NCBI GenBank assembly: GCA_963383645.1
Contig: OY726572.1
Location: 69,734,856-69,798,855 of the forward strand
Origin: Muscardinus avellanarius
Taxonomy: Eukaryota; Chordata; Mammalia; Rodentia; Gliridae
Reading direction: 5' to 3'
DNA: 64,000 nt
In this document: positions 55,101 through 64,000 of the stretch, one piece after another
Layout of the letters: each line of letters opens with the position of its first letter
Position numbering within the stretch: position 1 is the stretch's first letter
Notes under the pieces: model-generated
Told to the model about the DNA's origin: nothing
Seen by the model: only the letters and a program-made list of their open reading frames with translations
The model's database searches: none
Program-made: the position numbers and the translations under genes

Positions 55101-56372
55101 TATTTCTATAAATACAACAATGTATTTATACAACAAATTTAATATGAATTAATATATACAAAATTAACAACAAAATTAATCTATAAATATAACAAAATAA
55201 TATTATAAAATATTTGTTATAAGAAAAGTCAGGCGTTGCTGCGTCTTCCTGGTCTTCACTTTTGGTTACCATAACATCCCCACACACCGTCAGCCCCACT
55301 CCCTGAATCACTTCCAATTCTACTTCCTTTCATGAGCTCCAGCCTTCTGTTGTCACAATCCATCCTAACCTGGACTCTGTCATCATTAACAACTATACTA
55401 TTTCCCACAACTTCTATTTCAAGGCTCTCCGTCTCTGACCATCACCTCCTGGCTTTTCAGTTTGTGTCCTTTTCACTTCAGGTCCAATGATTTTTCACGC
55501 TCACCAGGATCTCCAGTCCGTCGAGTGGTCCCACCACTTGACACTCATGACCATGTTTCTCTATCCACCTGGCTTAGATTCCTTGGCTGAGCCCCAGCCA
55601 GTCCAACGACGCAGACTTTATTGTCACATTCATCCTGCCTCCGGTCTTTGGTTCTAGCTGTCTATTCTATCTTAAAATTTCCTCTCCAAGTTCATCATGT
55701 GACAAGTCCCATCACATTATCCAGGTCTCTGTTTAAAAAACACCAGCTCCTCAGAAAGGTCTTTTCTGACATCCCTGTCCAAAATAGCATTTTTAAAATG
55801 TTCTATTACCGCTCTCTACCAATTTGTTGGCTAGTTGGCCCTGGACATGTGAGTGAGCGGAGCCGTGAATCGGATGAGCCTAGCTCAGATCGGCTGATGT
55901 CCTCGTCTAATGACTTCAGCACTCATTGCTGCTATCACTGAGATCTTCTCATTGCTCATTACATAGCACGATTGTGGTGCTAGGTAACTAGTACATTTGG
56001 GGCTCAACCACTCGCCGCTGCGTGCCTGTGGTGGACAGGTGGATGTCATCTAGTGGTTATGTAGATGCTCTGTCACAACTTGCTCTGCTTCTGTCCATTA
56101 AATCTCCCAAATTAGCAAACTGGGACCAGTCTTAATTTCTTCCTCCTTTCTAATCCTACTCCCTTCTAAACATCTAATGGCTCAATAAGCCTTCTAATTC
56201 CACTTCCAATCTTTGAAATCTGATTTTCCCAGCCCAGACTTCTAATCATATTTTGCCTCAATATTATAACTTTCTATTTAAAATCCCTACCATTAGTTTA
56301 TTCTTCACTCTAGAAATTTCCTACTTCATTAGATACATTCCCACTTCTGTTTTTTAACTTCAAAACCAAATG
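55101..56372. other. No gene; possible MLT1 and LINE fragments
   Basis: 55830-56010 (GACATGTGAGTGAGCGGAGC, GCCTAGCTCAGATCGGCTGA) resembles the middle of an MLT1 LTR. 55725-55790 (CACCAGCTCCTCAGAAAGGT) resembles an L2-type segment. Both are weak. The 106-codon frame across this region is judged chance. Confidence 0.4.
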
Positions 56373-56456
56373 TGAGGCCGGGGGATATAGCCAGTGGGTG
56401 AGTGCTTGCCTCCCATGTGTGAGGCCCTGGGTTCAACTCCCAGTACTGCAGAAAAA
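56373..56456 (+). mobile_element. ID element (monomeric tRNA-Ala/BC1-like SINE)
   Basis: GGCCGGGGGATATAGCCAGT with TGAGTGCTTGCCTCCCATGT, then GGCCCTGGGTTCAACTCCCA (B box), ending in a short A-rich tail. This is the classic ID element, here without a 7SL half. It supports the rodent assignment and shows where the ID half of the dimeric SINE comes from. Confidence 0.92.
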
Positions 56457-57974
56457 GTAAGTTTATATTTAGATCAAAGATTGTTTTAAAAAAGAGGAAA
56501 GAAAAAATATAGCTTTAAGCTATAAGAGGGAAAGAAGAGAGACCCTAATAACAAAGAAATATACTTTGAACTTATGCTTCCTAACTGCCTGGCATTAAAA
56601 TTAACTTAGTTTTCCTCATATAAAATGTTATCATTATTAAAATAATAAATTCAAGTGGGTCTCACACTATTTGGGACCACGTCCTTCTCGTTGCTCTCCC
56701 AGACATGAAGGACTGCTTGGGACGCAGAGTAACAATTCTGATACCTCTCAGCCTAGCGCTGTCTATCACCAGCCTGCAGTAAGTTTCCATTGCTGAGTCT
56801 CCATTAATAGTTGGGATGGTAATGAATAACCAAAGTGCTTCTGAGTTATGCTTTTATGTTTCTTCCATTTTCATTTCAATTTCATTCATGGATAAATTTT
56901 TAATGCAAGAGATGGAAAGTATAAATAAAATGTATTTGTTCCCTCAGTGTGTTATGTTTCCTCCTGCCCAGAGTGTTCATCAGTGCAGTTAACTTGTCTA
57001 GAACTCTTTCCTCCTCTCTTGCCGTCACTCCTCTTAATTAGTTAGGATTATATTTACTTGCAAATAACAGAAGATCTGTTTATCAAGGGCTTAAAGAAAT
57101 ACACATTCCATTGCTTTTCACAACAAGAAGCTCAGAGCCAGGCAGTGTAGGGCTGGTGTGGACCAGAGGATGCTCAGGTCCTTCTAACTCTCTGATTCAC
57201 AATCTTTGATGACTAGGAGTTTTTATCATAGATAAATTGTGCTGCTGCCATTCTGTTTCAAAACAGAATGAAGGAAAGCAAAAGGTAAGAAGATATTTCT
57301 CTTTGTAGTTGCTGCCTTTTTATTATTGAAGAGAAGCTAGAACTAAATGCTTCCTCCTGTACCCCACTTCCCAAAACTCTGGCATGTGAGTAACCTGCGC
57401 CCCTGAGAATGGCACATGGAGTGTCCCAAGAAGGAGACTGGATAGAGTTTTCATGCAGCCAGTCTGTCTGCTGCAATGCCCGTCTCTTATAAACCACTCC
57501 CAGTTCCTACTCCTCCTTTAGAACTTAGCCTCAAACCATTCAGATAATGTGTATATTTATATACTCTCATAGAATAAATATTTTTTTCTATCTCTTAAGA
57601 CAGTTTGCAATTATACATTTATTTGAATACTCCTGCGGCTAATGTCTTATTAATATCTACTTCTTACATTTGACTATATGCTCCTTGAAGACAGAAATCA
57701 TGCCTGATACTTTCTGATTGTTATATCCTAGGACTCAGGTTATGTGTTCTCAGCTTGAGTGTGGCTTCCTAAGAACTGTATATGATACTATAACTGTGTG
57801 TTCAAGGCCTCAATAATTAACATGTAGAGGAGGAGATAAACACGTAGGCTCTCTATAAATAGATCCACATCCATATTGTACAAGGATATTAGGTATTAGG
57901 TAGTAGAACGTAACTACCATTTTAAAATCAAAGCGATGATGATAATAAAATGTTCCAAACTTGATCTGGGAGGA
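56457..57974. other. No recognised feature
   Basis: Unique-looking AT-rich sequence. 79-codon frame at 57258-57497 - without motif. Confidence 0.5.
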
Positions 57975-58152
57975 GGTGGAGTGGATTGAACCCAGGGGCA
58001 TTCTACCTCTGAGCTACATCCCCAGCCCATTTTATTTATTTTATTTGAAACACAGTCTCACTAAGTTGCTGATACTGGTCTCAAACCTGTAATTCTCCTG
58101 TCTCAGCCTCCCAAGTACTGGAATTACGTGTATGAGTCACCATGTTTGGCTG
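57975..58152 (-). mobile_element. Dimeric SINE
   Basis: GGATTGAACCCAGGGGCATT, ATTTGAAACACAGTCTCACT, GCCTCCCAAGTACTGGAATT, ending CACCATGTTTGGCT. Confidence 0.9.
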
Positions 58153-58865
58153 CGATATGATTTTTTAAGCCACAAAATAAGGTTTATTTGTAATTTCTTG
58201 TTCAATCGTACCTACCTGATTGCCCAATTCATATTATTAATGAGGTAGGAGAGACTGGCAAACATAAAACTCAAGTGTTAAAGGGAGAGTTTAATTTTTT
58301 AAAATTGTGATGTTTACCTCCCCCTTTCCATGTTAATTATTGGGGCCTTCACCGCACAGTTGTAATAATCATGGGCTCCCGCACAGCTCTTAGGAAGCGC
58401 GCGCTCAAGCTGCGAGTCTGCACTGCTGCACTTGCCTATCTATTACATTTCCCTGGGTTTTGTCAAAATCCACGAGGATGTGTCTCTCCTGGGACACTGT
58501 GTATGGTGGCAGGAAAAAGACAGAGTCTGGGGTGGGAATGGAGGATCCACCAGGCCCTGAGAGCCCTGGGGGCTCCTTCGGCTCTGGCCTGGGCGTGGCT
58601 TCTGCAGCTGGTCCTTCTGGACGGTGAGAGCGGGCCTGTCCAGGCTTTTTTTCTTGCTTTTGCATCACTACCCGTGAGGCTCCGAGGGGGAATCTGCAAA
58701 CTGTTGTGCAGACCCCAGAAAAGCCCTGTGCATGTGAGGAATAAACAATCAGGAAAGTGGCATCAGTTCAGAAACTAACTTGAAGAAAAGCTTCTTGCTA
58801 AAATCCACCTGTTTCATACAACAGAAGAAGCCGTAGCTCTTTTAGATTCCTTCATTGATAACCTC
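58153..58865. other. Unique sequence with an unassigned 135-codon frame
   Basis: A frame at 58371-58778 (+) covers GC-richer sequence. Open frames overlap it on the minus strand (58405-58668 and 58463-58699). I recognise no domain, and codon choice gives no support, so it is not called as a gene. Confidence 0.4.
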
Positions 58866-59086
58866 CAGCCAGGCGTGGTGGTGCACGCTTGTAATCCCAG
58901 CATTCGAGAGGCTGAGACAGGGAGATCGCGGTTCGCGGACAGCCTCAGCTACTTACTGAGGCCCTTTGCAACTCAGTGAGACCCTGTTTCAAAATAAATA
59001 ATAAAAAAAATAGTGCTGGGGGTGTAGTTGGGGGTAGAATGCCCCTGGGTTCCATCCACAGTACCTCAGAAAAAAAAAAAAAAACT
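58866..59086 (+). mobile_element. Dimeric SINE (long subtype)
   Basis: GCCAGGCGTGGTGGTGCACG, GAGAGGCTGAGACAGGGAGA, CAACTCAGTGAGACCCTGTT, then the ID half (GTGCTGGGGGTGTAGTTGGG) and an A run. Clear view of the complete 7SL-ID dimer. Confidence 0.94.
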
Positions 59087-61775
59087 TAGAAAAAACTCAT
59101 TTCACATCTTCATAGCCCTGAAACCTCAACTTGAAAAAGATAGCTTATGCTAGCTGTATTTTAAAGATGCAAAATGTCACAGAAATGGAAAGCTGACTAA
59201 GACAAGGACTGTAATTATGAAAAAGATCCTGTGCATAAAAAATATGTCCTGGAATGAAATAATTCCTAAGGATAGATGATAGTGGTATTTAGGCAGTTAA
59301 ACAGAGATTGATTTTGCTTTTATTTTTTTTTACACTATGTTTGATGTTGCTAATCATCTTTAATAAATATGTAATGTTTTATAGTTTAAGCAGTTGGTGC
59401 ATTAAATGTGATCAGAAGAGAATTTAAAGTTGTGCAGCTAATATTCAAGAATAAATTATTTTTTTCTTAGAAAAGTAGTTTAAATTTAAATCTAAATAAT
59501 GAACAGCCTCCCAAAATCCTGACTCTTCTGGACTTATCTGCTTAATCCAAACACTAGCAATTTAATGTCTTATATTGCTGTGTTTATATAGCTTTTGTGG
59601 GTTTTTTTGTCTGTTCCTACTCTTTTTTCCAGTCATTTACATTTATTAAATCTGTGCTATTTTCAAAATGCTGAAAAAGTAGAGCAGGAAATTTTTTTTT
59701 ATCCAGGTGTAGAGAGAAAAGGAGAAAGGAAAGACACAGACAAAGCAAAAAGGAACAAAGTTTTCAAATGAAGCATGGGTCCAGATAGACCTAGCGGAAA
59801 GCCCAGGTCGTGGGAGATTGGTTCTTGCCTCAGGATTGAGGGAGAGTTCACATCCACTGTTGAGGATGCTGGAGAGCTTTGGCCATCTGAACAGGACTGC
59901 CCTGTGGCCTTATCCTCCACCTACCAGACCCTCAGAACTGGCTGGCTGGCACTGTCATCCCAAGTCCCTTCTTAATCACAGCACTCTTCCAAATTGTCAA
60001 AGCATTACTTTTACCAAGACAATTAGTGAGTAACAAAGATGTATGAACTAGAACAAAAGCAAATTCAACCTTCTTTCTTTACCTAAACACGAATGCAGAG
60101 CTCACTGGCAACCTCAGGGCAGAGATCATCCTTTCAGTGATAGGAGGTCTCTGAACAGCAGCAGCCCCCCCCCCCCCCCAGTCTTCTGCATCAGTCCCTG
60201 GCAGGTACTATTTTGTGAAAGCTCAATTCTGGACATTTTTGTATTACCAAAATTCCAGCCCTCCTCACAATCCCATACGGACCTAGTCCCTAGGACCAAG
60301 TTTATCTTGATTCTCTACAATCTTTCCTGCTCAAAGAGTAAGCAAATAGCATGGACACATTCCCATTTTAACGTGCAAATGAGCCCTTGGAGGTAGACGT
60401 GTCATCATCCCCATTTTAGTGTGATTTTAATCAGCTATGCTTCTCTTGGTTCAATTCTACTTACTAAATTCAGTTGGGCTATGAAAGTTAACGGAGCAGT
60501 AATTGGGATCACGCATTTTTGAGGCAGGACTGGGGTGCCTCAAAGCAGATTCAAGCTGGTTTATGCATCATAAGAGGAAAACCTCCAGAAAGAAAGAGGA
60601 CAATATTGCTGCCTCTTTTGCACTCGGTTCTAATGTTTTATTTTGCCAATGTCACTGAAAACCAATGATAGCTCTGGTTTCACTGATAATTCTGCCTGAA
60701 TCACGGACATGCAAACTTCTAGGCCTTTCATCATTCCAGCTGGGAAGAGAAAAATAAATCTCTGGTAATAAATTTAAAATGATACATCCAGTGAAGATTT
60801 GGCCAGGAAGTTTGCTATATTATCTCTTGGCTTTTTTTTGAATAGCCCAGTTGTGAAGCTAGTTATATTTCACACCCAGGGCTGCTTCTTCTATTTTGGT
60901 TCCCATCATGAATTCTAGGGTATTTTTAAGCCCCCCTTTGGCTCCCTGGGACTTTTTAGCAGAGTCCAGCTATTTGTAGGGTTCTCTTTTGTGTAAACAA
61001 TTTCAGAGTCAGACAAATCCCCTTATGAAAACATAATAATTATTCAAGAGGACATTCCTCCACAATAAAATAAAATTAATAAATTGTACAAGGTGGATAT
61101 TTAAGCTTATGCTCCCCACATGCCACTAAATGTGCACATGAGGTTTTTAAAAAATTAGTGCAATTATATTCTATGATAGAGCAGAGGGGCGTCTGGCCTA
61201 ACTGTTTAGCAACCTCCCTGCATGAGTTCAGTTAGCCATAGAGTGGCAAACGTGGTTGCTCCCAAGTCCATCTGTGGCTTAGGGAACTGGGCTGAGCTGT
61301 AAAAACAGCATAATTATATATATATTTTTGTTATCTGGAATTGATGGCAGTGGAAATGGAGGGGAAGGAACCCAGTATTCATAGAGCTATGAAAAAAGCT
61401 ATGGCATAGACTCAGGGGGAAACCCAGTTGGTCTGAAAAAAGTGTCTCATGACCAGTGAAGGGTGCTGGGTAGTTTGCAGCCTGCAGGAAGGAAGGCCAT
61501 GTCACTTTGTGCCAAGGGGAAAGGGCACTACAGACCTACGTCAGAGGCACAGGAAATCTCTAAAGCACAGGCCTGAAACATGGCAAGAGCCTGAGTCTGT
61601 CAAAACCAATGCACATTATCCCACTTTCAATGATGTGTGTGGAGAAATAGAATACCTCCATAAAAATTATGGCACCTATTCTTTTGTAACCTCCAAGTCT
61701 CAGAAAAGAAACTGGACGGCCCAAGATATGTGGCTGTTTTTGGAGGGGAGTCACTTTTCCATGTTGCTAAGGTCT
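59087..61775. other. Long repeat-poor stretch, no gene
   Basis: No SINE, LINE or LTR recognised over about 2.7 kb, the largest repeat-poor interval in the right half. It includes a C run at 60166-60179. Frames up to 131 codons (61449-61844 +) show no motif. Confidence 0.5.
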
Positions 61776-62160
61776 AGATATGGTTTGAGTGCTTCCTCGG
61801 GGCTTCGGGTGTTGACATGTATTCTCACAGTACTAAAGAATTAAGAGGATGGAAACTTAATCTGATGATGGTGTTTAGTTAGAGGTGATGCTTCTGGTAG
61901 ATAATTAGGATTAGATGATGTTATCAGGGTAGAGTCCTCATGGTTGAATCCTGGTGGCTTTTTATTATAAGTAGGGAGAGAGACCAAAAGAGACTCGTGA
62001 ACACACACCCATAGTCTCTGTCTTTTGCCATACAGTGCCCTGTACCACCTTGGGACTTTCCAGCAAGAAGTCCATTGCCAGAGATAGGCTCTCGACCTGG
62101 ACCTCCAGCACTGTGAGCCAAAGCAAACATCTTATAACTTACAGTCTGAAATGATCAGCA
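61776..62160 (+). mobile_element. MaLR LTR, diverged
   Basis: GATATGGTTTGAGTGCTTCC, GATGGTGTTTAGTTAGAGGTG, CCTCATGGTTGAATCCTGGT and CACTGTGAGCCAAAGCAAAC follow the MaLR LTR order. Confidence 0.65.
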
Positions 62161-62639
62161 GAAAATAGACGAATGCACATTACCAGTGAACAATTTTGGA
62201 ATGGAGGTCCAATTTTGGAATGGAGGAATGTAAGGTAAACTAGGAGAAGATACCGAATGAGTGACCTCTAATCAGGTGGAAAGAAGCCAATGCCCACTAG
62301 GGGCAGGGGAGGTTCTGTATGTTTTCATCAATATCAAGCAGGTTTCAAGATGTTATGATACTAATTGGGAAAAGGTAAAACTTGAGGAAAGCTAAAGACA
62401 TATAGGACACATACTATAGGGACTTCAAAAGTGGATTCCGGTGGCAGAGTGTGGGTGGACCCAGCGAGCACCGGGCAGTCAGAGCTCCACATGAGCAAGG
62501 GTTCAGGAACCGGGCTGCAGCTCTGGGCAAGACCCCAGGAAGCACCTCAGCTTCAGAACTCTGACTCAGCCCCTGACTCCGGAACTCAGCTGCCCTTTAC
62601 AGAGAAGGTGATCTGCCACCTCTGCTTGTGTGCTTTTAT
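62161..62639. other. No recognised feature
   Basis: Contains a purine-balanced GC-richer patch at 62440-62600 directly upstream of L1 3' UTR sequence. Could be part of an L1-linked 3' UTR but not recognised. Confidence 0.4.
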
Positions 62640-62935
62640 AATGCTGAAAAGGCATTTTTTAAAAGTAAACAGAAGTGGTAATACCAGAGGGACTCCAGAT
62701 GATGGAGGGGAAATCTCAGCAAAGTTTGAATGGAAAGATAGGAGAGGAAGAAAGCTGAGGTTGTTCAATAGAGGAGCTACATACGAATATGTGTAATAGT
62801 ATAAATATAACATGGTTAACCCGGACACTTTCTATTGGGAGGGGGGAAGGGAAATGGAGGGGGGAGGGCCTGAAGCACAATGTAAATGTACACCACTTTC
62901 AATATGTTTTATTAAAAAAATGTATTTCCAGGTAA
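62640..62935 (+). mobile_element. L1 3' UTR fragment
   Basis: AGAGGGACTCCAGATGATGG, GGGGAAATCTCAGCAAAGTT, CATACGAATATGTGTAATAG, ACATGGTTAACCCGGACACT, then a G-rich stretch and ATGTAAATGTACACCAC. It is the reverse complement of the UTR at 49860-50080. Confidence 0.85.
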
Positions 62936-63212
62936 AAGAAGGAAATAAATAATTTTCACCATAAAAACCACCACCAACAAAACAATTAAAGCAAACAGGC
63001 AAGGAAGAAATGGTACTTCTCTGTAAGTAGTGTGTGTGGGGGGTAGTGAGTTTTGTAATCAGTATCTGTTGCTTTGCATATGATTTGCTTTTAATATGTA
63101 TGCACGTATGTCATTATCAACATGATTTACATTATAATGGGAGACTGTACTGCACCAGTGAAAGCACATTAAAAAAAAATGAGCATCTGATATATGGGAG
63201 AATTTGACTTAC

Positions 63213-63427
63213 CAGATTTGTAATTTTTTTTGTGTGTGTGATACTGGGGATGGAACCCTTCTACCTCCAGGCTACACTCCCAGATCTATTTTATATTTTA
63301 TTTGGAAATAGGATCTCTTAAGCCAGCGAGGCTGGCTTTGAACCTGCGTGATCCTCCTGTTTCTGCCTCCCAAGCGTGGGGATTACAAGTGTGTTTCACC
63401 GCATCCGGCCTTCAGATTTGTAATTTT
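63213..63427 (-). mobile_element. Dimeric SINE (short subtype) with 15-bp target duplication
   Basis: CAGATTTGTAATTTT at 63213-63227 and 63413-63427. Inside are a T/TG run, ATACTGGGGATGGAACCCTT, CTCTTAAGCCAGCGAGGCTG and GCCTCCCAAGCGTGGGGATT. Confidence 0.95.
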
Positions 63428-63884
63428 AATTGTAATGTTTGGGAGGACTTAATAAGTTAACTCCATAGTCAGTATTTAGATGTTCATGAGAACCTCAATT
63501 ACTGAATTTATAAGCGTAATTCTTAGGAAATTAAAGTGTTTTAAGAGAATTTGATATTAAATTTAGAAGATTTGATTGTTTAGATTTATAAGAACTATGT
63601 AAGTCCGAGAGGGATTTTGTTTTTTTTTTATTTATAAGTCATCCTGTGAGAGATTAATGTTTTTAAGACAATCAGATGTATTAATTTGTGATTATAGTTT
63701 GAAATGTTTAGGAAAATTTAACTCATCAAATTTATAAGTCTAGTTACATTTAAGATTATTTTGTTTGTTAAGTGTATGAAATTTACAACCAATTAAAATA
63801 TGTAAGATCTCTTGATTTATTAGTTTTAAAATCATGTTGAAAATACCTAAGGGCAAGGACTCCATCCGGCTCCTGTTTAAGAGT
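63428..63884. other. AT-rich sequence, no gene
   Basis: Nothing recognised. Confidence 0.5.
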
Positions 63885-64000
63885 TAATGGAGTTCTTTGT
63901 ATATCCTAGATATTAGTTCTCTATCAGAAGAGAAATTACTAAAGATCTTCTCCCCTTCTGTAGGCCTTCTCTTTAGACTTCCAATGGTTTCCTTTGCTGC
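63885..64000 (-). mobile_element. L1 ORF2 fragment running off the window
   Basis: GGAGTTCTTTGTATATCCTAG, TCTCCCCTTCTGTAGGCCTT and CTCTTTAGACTTCCAATGGT match the region of the L1 at 50725-50825 in the same orientation. The element continues beyond position 64000. Confidence 0.85.

Noticed and set aside
58371..58778. 135-codon frame as a host gene
   Set aside because: No domain, no splice or promoter context, and overlapping open frames on the opposite strand. GC-rich sequence lengthens chance frames.
1..64000. CRISPR arrays, bacterial operons or phage modules
   Set aside because: Repeat content, base composition and absence of dense coding show a mammalian nuclear genome. No spacer-repeat array was seen.

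Overview
The window looks like intergenic or intronic DNA from a rodent of the squirrel family (Sciuridae: squirrel, marmot, ground squirrel or prairie dog). The main evidence is about two dozen dimeric SINEs that join a 7SL/B1-like half to an ID (tRNA-Ala/BC1-like) half, plus a free ID element, rodent-type MaLR LTRs, L1 3' ends, MIR and L2. No host protein-coding exon, CpG-island promoter or functional RNA gene could be supported. Most open reading frames are short chance frames, or are created by microsatellites and SINEs.

The only long coding frame (939 codons, 33593-36412, +) lies in a young endogenous retrovirus at 33030-37757. Its two 341-bp LTRs differ at only 2 positions by hand alignment. 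They are flanked by a perfect 6-bp target duplication, and the primer-binding site matches the 3' end of tRNA-Ile(AAU) over 18 nt. The ORF fuses Gag (matrix, PPPY motif, N-terminal part of capsid) in frame to the C-terminal part of Pol (RT thumb/connection, RNase H, integrase). Nucleocapsid, protease and the RT polymerase core are missing. RNase H and integrase keep all their catalytic residues. Env is reduced to a TM-subunit remnant broken by a 104-bp tandem duplication. The architecture is a sciurid counterpart of the deleted, gag-pol-fused IAP elements of mouse.

Layout: 1-3.2 kb is AT-rich and unremarkable. At 3.6-4.77 kb there is a 1.1-kb composite retroelement on the minus strand (GC-rich 48/50-bp VNTR, two tandem L1-like 3' tails, poly(A), 15-bp target duplication) with SVA-like organisation. 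From 5 to 14 kb the sequence is mostly unique, with a U6 pseudogene and a duplicated 60-bp block. At 14.6-16.7 kb there are two independent solo LTRs of one family, each with its own 5-bp target duplication. At 17.2-20.4 kb there is a SINE and microsatellite cluster, including a MaLR LTR nested inside a MIR. From 20.4 to 33 kb there are old L1, L2, MIR, MLT1 and hAT-type remnants and more SINEs. The young ERV follows at 33.0-37.8 kb. At 38.8-42.4 kb there are a GA microsatellite, a MaLR LTR and a decayed second env/LTR-like remnant. At 43.4-49 kb there are old L1, an RPL9 processed pseudogene, an MLT1 LTR and a dense SINE cluster. At 49.8-51.3 kb there is a 5'-truncated L1 carrying the end of ORF2. 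From 51 to 64 kb there are scattered SINEs, an ID element, a MaLR LTR and two further L1 pieces, the last running off the window.

Nothing here works as an operon or host pathway. The genomic story is one of successive mobile-element waves, with the gag-pol-fused ERV and the VNTR composite the most interesting members. Family names for repeats come from recognition of consensus features, not from a database search.
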